A stretch of 5,171 nucleotides of DNA from Spirosoma fluviale. GTDB taxonomy: Bacteria; Bacteroidota; Bacteroidia; Cytophagales; Spirosomataceae. The first letter of the stretch is position 1. Every line of letters starts with the position of its first letter. The position numbers were made by a program, and so were the translations under genes. The notes beneath the pieces were generated by a model. It worked only from the letters and a program-made list of their open reading frames with translations, searched no databases and was not told the DNA's origin. The DNA is taken from assembly GCA_945860325.1 (NCBI GenBank), contig CAMARL010000146.1:1-5171 (forward strand), read 5' to 3'. Shown one piece after another: positions 1 to 5,171 of the stretch.

Positions 1-1482
1 CAAATCCCCGAGATCAAGGAATTACTGGCTAATCAATCCTCTGCTTATTTGGCAAAATGGGCGGACCATTTAAATCCCTGCCTTAAACTGGTTCAGAAAA
101 TAGAAGAGGCTTTGCGGGAAGATGCGCCTATGTTGATTCATCAGGGGGGAATCATTAAAACAGGCTTTTTGCCGGAACTTGACGAATTACATTTGTTGTC
201 GGCCAACGGCAAGGAATATTTAGCCGCGATGCAGAAGCGTGAAATTGAACGTACGGGCATTAGTTCCTTGAAAATTTCTTATAATCGGGTTTTTGGGTAT
301 TATTTGGAAGTGACGCATGCACACAAAGATCGCGTGCCGGCCGACTGGATTCGCAAGCAAACCTTGGTGAATGCGGAACGCTACATTACGGAGGAGTTGA
401 AAATTTATGAGGAGAAGATTTTAACGGCTGAGGATAAAATCGCGTCGATTGAGTTGGGCATATTTAACGAATTGGTCCGCGAGGCTTTGGGGTATTTGGA
501 ATTAATTCAGATCAATGCGACTGGCTTGGCCACCTTAGATGTGTTGACCAGTTTTGCGGTAGTCGCTCAAAAAAATAAATATGCAAGGCCTGTTTTACAT
601 GAGGGGGATGCGATTGAGATTATTGCGGGTAGACATCCCGTGATCGAAATGTCTTTGGCCGCAGGGGAGGAGTACGTTCCGAATGATGTGTTTTTGGATC
701 ATGAAACCCAGCAAATCATGATGATTACGGGGCCAAATATGGCGGGAAAATCCGCGCTTTTAAGGCAGACCGCCCTGATTGTTTTATTGGCCCAAATGGG
801 TTCATTTGTCCCGGCAGATTCAGCCAATATCGGTTTAGTCGATAAGGTATTTACTCGGGTGGGTGCTTCGGATAACTTGTCCAAAGGCGAGTCGACCTTC
901 ATGGTCGAGATGACCGAGACCGCTGCTATTTTAAATAATTTGTCTAGTCGGTCATTGGTTTTATTGGATGAAATCGGTCGGGGTACCTCGACTTACGATG
1001 GCGTATCGATGGCCTGGGCGATTGCCGAGCATCTACATAATCATCCCAAAAACAGTGCTAAGACATTATTTGCCACCCATTACCATGAATTAAACCAGTT
1101 GGCCGAAGACTTTCCTCGGATAAAAAATTACCATGTGTCGGTCAAAGAAGTGGGTAATAAAATTGTTTTTCTTCGCAAATTATTGCCGGGTGGTTCGGCG
1201 CATAGTTTTGGTATTCATGTGGCCCAAATGGCCGGAATGCCCAATTCATTAGTCTTAAGGGCCCATGAAATTTTACAAAATCTAGAAAAAGATCATTCGT
1301 TGGACGACCATGTGGAACGCCTGAAAGATATGCCAAAAGCAAATTTCCAAATGAGTTTATTTGGCGCCGAAATTCCGGAGGGGTTGCAAAAAGTGCAGGA
1401 TCAATTAAATGCTTTGGATGTAAATACACTTTCGCCGATTGAGGCGTTGTTGAAGTTGAATGAGCTGAAACGTCTGTTGTAG
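1..1482 (+). CDS. mutS: DNA mismatch repair protein MutS, C-terminal part (5' end outside window)
   Basis: MutS recognises mismatches and small loops and recruits MutL using an ABC-type ATPase. The frame is open from base 1 with no start, so 493 residues (a bit over half of a usual ~850-870) are present; the mismatch-binding N-terminus lies upstream. Counting from base 1, seen in order: end of the core/lever helices; clamp region about 75-133 (NRVFGYYLEV, RKQTLVNAERYI); ATPase from about 190. The ATPase has Walker A GPNMAGKS (244-251), FTRVGASD and STFMVEMTE, Walker B ending LLDE (D323, E324) followed by GRGTSTYDG, and the switch-histidine segment FATHYHEL (H360). The tail has QMSLF (450-454), matching the beta-clamp-binding motif of MutS, and ends in the helical oligomerisation segment. 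Walker A has Ala after GKS where E. coli has Thr; I recall this as normal in Bacteroidota. All ATPase motifs are intact, so it should be functional. The stop TAG lies inside a palindrome. Confidence 0.97.
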   Translation, partial: QIPEIKELLANQSSAYLAKWADHLNPCLKLVQKIEEALREDAPMLIHQGGIIKTGFLPELDELHLLSANGKEYLAAMQKREIERTGISSLKISYNRVFGYYLEVTHAHKDRVPADWIRKQTLVNAERYITEELKIYEEKILTAEDKIASIELGIFNELVREALGYLELIQINATGLATLDVLTSFAVVAQKNKYARPVLHEGDAIEIIAGRHPVIEMSLAAGEEYVPNDVFLDHETQQIMMITGPNMAGKSALLRQTALIVLLAQMGSFVPADSANIGLVDKVFTRVGASDNLSKGESTFMVEMTETAAILNNLSSRSLVLLDEIGRGTSTYDGVSMAWAIAEHLHNHPKNSAKTLFATHYHELNQLAEDFPRIKNYHVSVKEVGNKIVFLRKLLPGGSAHSFGIHVAQMAGMPNSLVLRAHEILQNLEKDHSLDDHVERLKDMPKANFQMSLFGAEIPEGLQKVQDQLNALDVNTLSPIEALLKLNELKRLL

Positions 1483-1506
1483 AGACGCGATAATCGCGTC
1501 TCTACA
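1478..1506. repeat. Perfect palindromic hairpin at the mutS/nadK convergent junction (REP-like, possible terminator)
   Basis: Left arm TGTAGAGACGCG (1478-1489), loop ATAAT (1490-1494), right arm CGCGTCTCTACA (1495-1506): a perfect 12-bp, GC-containing stem. It supplies the mutS stop codon (TAG 1480-1482) and ends 3 bases before the last base of the nadK stop codon (1510-1512). On the plus strand the stem is followed by TTTT (1507-1510), so it could terminate mutS transcription; on the minus strand no T tract follows, so termination of nadK would rest on the stem alone. The arm sequence resembles dispersed palindromes I recall from Bacteroidota and cyanobacterial genomes (REP-like elements). 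That is memory, not a search. No second copy is visible in this window. Confidence 0.8.
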
Positions 1507-1509
1507 TTT

Positions 1510-2391
1510 TCAATTCCTCACATCCAATCCCCAATTCAATTTATTGCGGAGTGTTTGAAGAAAATCGTCGCCGGGAATTTTGACAATTTTGCCTGAAAAT
1601 GCAGCCTTTTTGACTTCAATAGTTATTTTGCTATCGATTACCCGAGATCTTGAATCGATGGAAATTAAGAAATTGTTACTTCTGCTGCTCACCTCAAATT
1701 TCAGAACGGAGTTACTGGATACAATTAAGGGACGCACATTTAAATTATGTGGGCTCATTGGCGCAATAACAAATGAATCTGAAGTGGGAATGACCAAAGG
1801 TCCGCCCACGGAAAGTGAATAACCCGTAGATCCGGTAGCTGTGGATACAATGATCCCGTCAGCCCAATAGGTATTCAAAAAATTGCCGTCTAAAAAAGTT
1901 TTGATTTGAATCATGGAAGACGAATCTGTCTTCATGATGCCTACTTCATTTAGGCCAAAATCTTTGCCATTAAATAAATCTATTTCGGCATCCACCGAGA
2001 CTAAACATCGGTCCTCGATGGTATACTCGTTCGATAAAACATGTTGCAAAGCCTGGGGAACTTCTTCGGGAGAAAGCGTGGCCAAGAATCCTAATCGGCC
2101 TGTGTTAATTCCCAAAATAGGTATTTCCTTAGCGCCCACGTGGCTTAAAGTCTCTAAAAAAGTTCCATCTCCACCAATACTCCAAGCCATTTGAACACTT
2201 TCAGGGCCTTGATCCATTGAATAACTTTGAAATTTATCTAATGGAAATCCATGCTCTTTCAAGTGGGCAAGAAAGCTTTCTGAAATTTGAATCTTTTCGT
2301 TTTTCGCTGAGATATCTGCCCATAATTTTTCCATCACAGGCTTCATGTCAGCCGAAAACTCCTTACCGTGAATGGCTAATGGGAAATTCAA
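1510..2391 (-). CDS. nadK: NAD kinase (ATP-NAD kinase)
   Basis: Phosphorylates NAD to NADP with ATP in the cytoplasm, the only de novo source of NADP in most bacteria. The 293 residues match the usual family length. Seen: GGDGT at 73-77 (D75 the likely catalytic Asp), NTGRLGFL at 96-103, the LNE motif at 147-149, the long NAD-kinase signature TATGSTGYSLSVGGP at 184-198, and APMSPHNLNVRP at 210-221 in the second, beta-rich domain. The start is TTG at 2391-2389: the codon TAA lies two codons upstream in frame, and the first ATG (M16, at 2346) would remove the first beta strand (FPLAIHGKEF) that homologues keep. There is no Shine-Dalgarno; the start sits 3 bases after the stop of the CBS gene, suggesting translation by coupling or reinitiation. 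It is the last gene of the visible minus-strand operon. The gene converges on mutS across 27 bp. Family assignment is secure. Confidence 0.96.
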   Translation of the reverse strand: MNFPLAIHGKEFSADMKPVMEKLWADISAKNEKIQISESFLAHLKEHGFPLDKFQSYSMDQGPESVQMAWSIGGDGTFLETLSHVGAKEIPILGINTGRLGFLATLSPEEVPQALQHVLSNEYTIEDRCLVSVDAEIDLFNGKDFGLNEVGIMKTDSSSMIQIKTFLDGNFLNTYWADGIIVSTATGSTGYSLSVGGPLVIPTSDSFVIAPMSPHNLNVRPLIVSSNSVLKFEVSSRSNNFLISIDSRSRVIDSKITIEVKKAAFSGKIVKIPGDDFLQTLRNKLNWGLDVRN

Positions 2392-2397
2392 AGCTTA
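2389..2397 (-). other. CBS-gene stop / nadK TTG-start junction
   Basis: Read on the minus strand this is TAA GCT TTG: the stop of the CBS gene, one sense codon, then the proposed nadK start. Both genes are in the same reading frame, so one stop codon alone separates them. This spacing favours re-use of terminating ribosomes for nadK. It decides the nadK start because no further upstream start is possible in frame without crossing the stop. Confidence 0.7.
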
Positions 2398-3063
2398 GGG
2401 ATTTAAATATTTCAATAGTAAATCAAAGCGCGATTGGTCCACTTCTTCTTGGTCACCAAACATGAACGCTTTTTCAATATGAATTTCGTGTCGCTCTAAG
2501 CTTTTTACGATCGCTGAAAATTGGTCTGTTTGAATTTGTAATATTAATTCTGGCCAAACGTGATCTTCTTTGGTCGATTTCGTTAAATAACTTCGGGTGA
2601 TTAAACCTTTATTTTCTTCAATTATTTTGGCAATAACGCTCATGGAATCTCTTTGGGTATGAAAGACAATGCGAATAATTCCTCCATTTTGCGCATTAAA
2701 TCCGGTGTAAAATAAAGTTTTAGCGACGGATTGCCAAGGCAAATATCCTTGATATTTCATTTGATCATCTACCACAGGAATGACCCAAAAACCACTTTCC
2801 TCAAAAAAAAGTAGACTCGCTAAAATATCTTCTTCTGTTTCTATTTTTACCTGATTAAGTTCATGCTGAAATTGGTCAATTTTACCATCCGGATGCGTGG
2901 CTTTCATTAACATTTCCTCGGTTATATTCCCGATCCATTGTTTTTTGTCAAGCACGGAAATAACGTTCATGTTATTTGAGTGCATGATTTTCAAGGATTT
3001 TTGCACCGAATCTTGAATGGAAATGGTGGGTAAATCAAAGGATAAAAATGCGAGTGCCATCAT
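2395..3063 (-). CDS. CBS-domain-pair protein with probable ACT-like C-terminal domain
   Basis: A 222-residue soluble protein with no signal peptide or membrane helix. Two CBS motifs form a probable Bateman module: CBS1 about residues 11-55 (SVQKSLKIMHSNNMNVISVLD, then WIGNITEEML) and CBS2 about 71-119 (DILASLLFFEESGFWVIPVVDD, then YQGYLPWQSV). The C-terminal part, about 126-200 (GIIRIVFHTQRDSMSVIAKIIEEN, then a strand-helix-strand pattern), looks ACT-like by secondary-structure pattern only. Such modules commonly bind AMP, ATP or related nucleotides; the ligand here is unknown. Similar proteins are often labelled AcuB-like, but nothing here supports acetoin utilisation. The ATG at 3063 overlaps the hydrolase stop as ATGA, and a second ATG follows at once (3060), so the true start is one of these two. 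Its place directly before nadK suggests, by inference, nucleotide-dependent control of NADP supply. Confidence 0.87.
   Translation of the reverse strand: MMALAFLSFDLPTISIQDSVQKSLKIMHSNNMNVISVLDKKQWIGNITEEMLMKATHPDGKIDQFQHELNQVKIETEEDILASLLFFEESGFWVIPVVDDQMKYQGYLPWQSVAKTLFYTGFNAQNGGIIRIVFHTQRDSMSVIAKIIEENKGLITRSYLTKSTKEDHVWPELILQIQTDQFSAIVKSLERHEIHIEKAFMFGDQEEVDQSRFDLLLKYLNP
3060..3063 (-). other. ATGA overlap joining hydrolase stop and CBS-gene start
   Basis: On the minus strand the four bases read ATGA: ATG starts the CBS-domain gene and TGA ends the hydrolase gene. This classic overlap indicates one mRNA and translational coupling between the two products. Confidence 0.85.
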
Positions 3064-3827
3064 GACGCAATGGGATTATTTTCTAACCATGTCGACAAAA
3101 TTCGATTGAACTCATCAGGTTGTTCCATCATGGGTGCGTGGCAACAATGATCAATGAATTGCAATTCCGATCCCGGAATTAATTGATTGAATTCGTGGCC
3201 TACATGAGGTGGGGTGATGGTGTCATTTAATCCCCAAATCAAGAGCGTTGGGGTTTTAATGCGCACAATATCTTTGGCCATATTATTTCGCTGCGCTGAT
3301 TTTGCAATGGCGATAATGCGCAATACTTTTGGGATGCTATTAATGATCTCAAATACTTCGTCGACCAATTCCTTGGTAGCCGTTTTAGGATCATAAAACG
3401 TATATTCAATGCGTTCCTTGATAAATTCGTAATCGCCACGTTTCGGATAAGTCCCTCCCATAGAATTCTCAAATAAACCGGAAGAACCCGTTAAAATAAG
3501 CCTTTCTACTTTATGCGCATGTTTTAAGGTATAAATCAAAGCCACGTGACCCCCTAAGGAATTTCCGATTAAGCTAAAGCTTTCTAGTTTTTTGAATGCG
3601 ACAAATTCTTCGAGAAAAACGGTTAATCCTTCGCATCCAGCCTCTTTAATAGGCATATCGTGGATCGGCATGAGTGGAATGATGACTCTGTACTTTTGAG
3701 TAAACAAATTAATTACGCCTTTCCAGTTGCTTAAGGCGCCAAACAATCCATGAAGTAAAAGTAGAATTTCGCCTTTTCCTTCATCAATGTATTGATAATT
3801 GTTTTCCTCCCTAATACTAAAGTTCAT
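3060..3827 (-). CDS. Alpha/beta-fold hydrolase, substrate unknown
   Basis: A 255-residue cytoplasmic hydrolase of the alpha/beta fold; no signal peptide or membrane segment is visible. Numbered from the chosen ATG: oxyanion motif HGLFG at 26-30, nucleophile elbow GNSLGG at 88-93 with Ser90, a helical cap region about 115-185 (FENSMGGTYPKRGDYEF onward), acid in LLIWGLNDTITP with Asp202, and His230 in CCHAPMMEQPDEF near the C-terminus. The catalytic triad therefore appears complete. I chose ATG at 3827; the frame also extends to a TTG at 3851 (263 residues), but those eight residues lie outside the fold and ATG is the stronger start. GGA one base before the ATG is too close to be a normal ribosome site. 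It is first in the operon, and its stop overlaps the CBS-gene ATG by four bases. Esterase, haloperoxidase-like or other C-C/C-X hydrolase roles cannot be told apart here. Confidence 0.9.
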   Translation of the reverse strand: MNFSIREENNYQYIDEGKGEILLLLHGLFGALSNWKGVINLFTQKYRVIIPLMPIHDMPIKEAGCEGLTVFLEEFVAFKKLESFSLIGNSLGGHVALIYTLKHAHKVERLILTGSSGLFENSMGGTYPKRGDYEFIKERIEYTFYDPKTATKELVDEVFEIINSIPKVLRIIAIAKSAQRNNMAKDIVRIKTPTLLIWGLNDTITPPHVGHEFNQLIPGSELQFIDHCCHAPMMEQPDEFNRILSTWLENNPIAS

Positions 3828-3912
3828 TCCGAGCTGCCATTTAATCTGCAAATTAGTAAAAACACTTCAAACTTTTGTAAGTTTAAAATGTTTATGAAAA
3901 TATAAACTTAAT
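3828..3912. promoter_or_regulatory. Divergent intergenic region with promoters for the nadK operon and the oxidoreductase
   Basis: These 85 bp lie between two outward-facing starts (ATG 3827 minus, ATG 3913 plus), so both promoters most likely lie here or inside the gene starts. The region is very A/T-rich. Candidate elements on the plus strand are TTTG at 3874-3877 and TATAAAC at 3901-3907; TAAGTTTA at 3878-3885 matches seven of eight bases of the Bacteroidota -7 consensus TAnnTTTG. None has a paired -33 box at the expected ~19-bp spacing, so no exact promoter is claimed. On the minus strand, CTAATTTG (3855-3848) is an imperfect -7 candidate. Neither gene has a clear Shine-Dalgarno. Confidence 0.5.
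3869..3910. repeat. Three AAACTT/AAGTTT half-sites (overlapping inverted repeats)
   Basis: AAACTT (3869-3874), AAGTTT (3879-3884) and AAACTT (3904-3909) form two competing inverted repeats that share the middle copy. The first has 6-bp arms and a 4-base spacer (TTGT). The second, extended to TAAGTTTA (3878-3885) and TAAACTTA (3903-3910), has 8-bp arms and a 17-base spacer. They could be operator half-sites or a weak leader structure for the plus-strand gene. In such A/T-rich sequence chance is a real alternative. Confidence 0.4.
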
Positions 3913-5136
3913 ATGAATTCAATTGTGATCGTTGGCGGCGGAATAGCAGGTCTGCAAGCAGCGCATATTTTACAAAACAAAGGGCTTGATTTTATTTTAA
4001 TTGAAAAATCAATGTCACTAGGCGGTAGGGTCCAAAGTGAAGAATTTCAAGGGTTTATCTTAGATCACGGTTTCCAAGTTTTACAGACAGCCTATCCAGA
4101 AGTCCAACGAAGTCTTCAAATATCTAAATGGGATTTATCTTATTTTCAATCGGGCGCTTATGTGCTAAACGAGGGGAAATTTAAACCTTTTCTCAATCCA
4201 TTAAAATCGCCTCTCTTATTTTTAAAAAATATCACTGCGGCGGGGGCTACTATCTTTGATTTTTTGAAGTTGGTATGGATTTGGTTAAAAACACAAGGTT
4301 CGATTTCACCAATAAATTCGGACCCAGAAACTACCTCTGAACTTATCTCTCGATATCGTTTTTCAGAAAAATTTCAGCGCAATTTTTTAAGGCCTTTTTT
4401 TGCTGGCATCTTTTTAGATGATCAACTGAGCCCGCCGGCATCCTTGTTTTTCTATTACATGAAGCAGTTTTTAGAAGGGAAAGCCGCATTACCAAAAAAT
4501 GGAATCGGAGATATCGCTTTAGATATCGCTTCAAGAATTCCTAAAGAAAAAATAAGAATAGGGGTTTTCGTCACTGAAATCAAGGGTAAAACGCTACAAT
4601 TAAATAATGGCGAAACGGTTCTTTTTGACCAATTGATCTTAGCGACAGATCCCAAACAAGCCTGTGAATTATTGAAAATTAATTTTCCTCCACAGGCACA
4701 TTTTGGTTCCAAGACCTTTTATTTCAGCATGGACAAAAAGCTTGAGACTCCATTGCCTCTCATTCATTTGATGCCATTACATTCAAGTCCATTGTTGCAT
4801 TTTTCTTGCTTGAGCCAAGTAAATCCTGCCTTAGCCCCTGAGGGAAAGCATTTGATGTCGGCCACTAGTCTGCAGATGGATCTTACGGACAAAGAAGTGG
4901 CGGAGGAATTAGCGCGGGTTTTGGATCTTTCACCGAACGATTTTATATTCTTGAAATCTTTTTCAATTCCTCATTCTTTATATAAGTTGGGTTGTTTTGC
5001 TGAAGTTTGCCAAAAAGCAGAGAAGGAAAATATTATGTTAGCTGGGGATTACACGCTTTTCCCATCGTTGCAAGCAGCCTTATCCTCAGGCCGAAAGGCT
5101 GCAGAAAAAATCGTAGCAAGCAGCCAAACTGATTAA
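3913..5136 (+). CDS. FAD-dependent oxidoreductase, amine oxidase / phytoene desaturase-like
   Basis: A 407-residue flavoprotein of the glutathione-reductase-type FAD fold, of usual family length. Seen: N-terminal dinucleotide-binding loop VGGGIAGLQAA (GGGIAG at 8-13), ribose-binding Glu31 in FILIEKS, GGRV at 37-40, DHGFQVL at 51-57, the segment LRPFFAGIFLDD at 159-170 followed by GKAALPKNGIGDI, an FAD-side ILATDP at 242-247, and the C-terminal FAD motif LAGDYTLFPSLQAALSSGRKAA with AGD at 377-379. This pattern fits the amine oxidase superfamily (PF01593), which includes phytoene desaturases and protoporphyrinogen oxidases. The substrate cannot be read from sequence. A hydrophobic stretch about 99-125 (LLFLKN... 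FDFLKLVWIWL) could form a substrate tunnel or membrane-touching surface; there is no signal peptide. No carotenoid or haem gene is in view to support either pathway. ATG 3913 puts the FAD loop at residue 8, as expected. The leader has no Shine-Dalgarno. Confidence 0.9.
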   Translation: MNSIVIVGGGIAGLQAAHILQNKGLDFILIEKSMSLGGRVQSEEFQGFILDHGFQVLQTAYPEVQRSLQISKWDLSYFQSGAYVLNEGKFKPFLNPLKSPLLFLKNITAAGATIFDFLKLVWIWLKTQGSISPINSDPETTSELISRYRFSEKFQRNFLRPFFAGIFLDDQLSPPASLFFYYMKQFLEGKAALPKNGIGDIALDIASRIPKEKIRIGVFVTEIKGKTLQLNNGETVLFDQLILATDPKQACELLKINFPPQAHFGSKTFYFSMDKKLETPLPLIHLMPLHSSPLLHFSCLSQVNPALAPEGKHLMSATSLQMDLTDKEVAEELARVLDLSPNDFIFLKSFSIPHSLYKLGCFAEVCQKAEKENIMLAGDYTLFPSLQAALSSGRKAAEKIVASSQTD

Positions 5137-5155
5137 GGTCAATATTTTTTTTCTG
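5102..5155 (+). terminator. Weak candidate terminator after the oxidoreductase gene
   Basis: A run of eight T (5145-5152) follows the stop codon by eight bases. CAGAAAAAA (5102-5110, inside the gene) could pair with TTTTTTCTG (5147-5155), but the stem is nearly all A-U and its loop is 36 bases. No GC-rich hairpin precedes the T tract. This is a tentative call; the last 35 bases of the window contain no gene. Confidence 0.22.
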
Positions 5156-5171
5156 ATTTTGCGTACATTTG

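Noticed and set aside
49..51. TTG at 49 as a start for mutS.
   Set aside because: The frame is open to base 1 and codes for MutS-like core residues before it, so this is an internal Leu codon of a gene cut by the window edge.
699..902. Minus-strand open frame opposite the mutS ATPase region (also 1142-1429).
   Set aside because: They lie antisense to strongly conserved MutS motifs and encode no recognisable domain; shadow frames.
1580..2465. Plus-strand open frames opposite nadK and the CBS gene (1580-1822, 1913-2194, 2217-2465).
   Set aside because: The opposite strand carries clear NAD kinase and CBS motifs; these frames show no family features.
3828..3851. TTG start at 3851 giving the hydrolase eight more residues.
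   Set aside because: The in-frame ATG at 3827 already leaves a full N-terminal strand before the HGLFG motif, and the extension adds nothing recognisable; still possible but less likely.
4509..4531. Tandem direct repeat of AGATATCGCTT at a 12-base period inside the oxidoreductase gene, encoding DIALDIAS.
   Set aside because: It stays in frame, falls in an amphipathic helix and does not lengthen the protein relative to its family; chance or a small old duplication explains it.
4343..4712. Minus-strand open frames inside the oxidoreductase gene.
   Set aside because: Antisense to a gene with intact FAD motifs, overlapping one another, with no recognisable domain.
5164..5171. TACATTTG at the window end, a perfect match to the Bacteroidota -7 consensus TAnnTTTG.
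   Set aside because: The expected -33 TTTG about 19 bases upstream is absent (AATA there) and the downstream gene is not visible; an eight-base degenerate match is weak alone.
1..5171. Defence system, toxin-antitoxin pair, prophage, insertion-sequence gene, tRNA or CRISPR array.
   Set aside because: Every stretch is filled by housekeeping-type or metabolic genes with short gaps; no transposase, integrase, repeat array or cloverleaf-like sequence is seen.

Overview
The window looks like ordinary chromosomal DNA from a member of the Bacteroidota. Three things point that way. The MutS fragment carries lineage-typical variants (Walker A written GPNMAGKSA, plus RIKNYHVSVKEV and HSFGIHVAQMAGMP). 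The minus-strand order alpha/beta hydrolase, CBS protein, NAD kinase matches a cluster I recall from that phylum. Gene starts lack a clear Shine-Dalgarno sequence and sit in A/T-rich leaders. The genus cannot be named from this stretch.

Layout: positions 1-1482 (+) hold the 3' part of mutS, cut by the window edge. A perfect 12-bp palindromic hairpin (1478-1506) overlaps the mutS stop codon and fills almost all of the 27-bp gap to the convergent nadK gene. On the minus strand, read right to left, an alpha/beta hydrolase (3827-3060), a CBS-pair protein with a probable ACT-like tail (3063-2395) and NAD kinase (2391-1510) form a very tight operon: a 4-base ATGA overlap, then a 3-base gap. An 85-bp A/T-rich divergent intergenic region (3828-3912) separates this operon from a plus-strand FAD-dependent amine-oxidase/phytoene-desaturase-like oxidoreductase (3913-5136). 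The last 35 bases are noncoding and contain a T8 tract.

How the genes work together: MutS is the mismatch-recognition ATPase of DNA repair and has no evident link to the operon; it merely converges on it. NAD kinase makes NADP from NAD and ATP. The co-translated CBS protein belongs to a family that often senses adenine nucleotides, so a regulatory link to NAD kinase is plausible but inferred. The hydrolase substrate and the oxidoreductase substrate are unknown. I see no RNA genes, CRISPR arrays, transposase genes or defence system. The most unusual items are the palindrome at the mutS/nadK junction, the in-frame CBS-nadK junction with a TTG start, and the repeated AAACTT/AAGTTT half-sites in the divergent promoter region.
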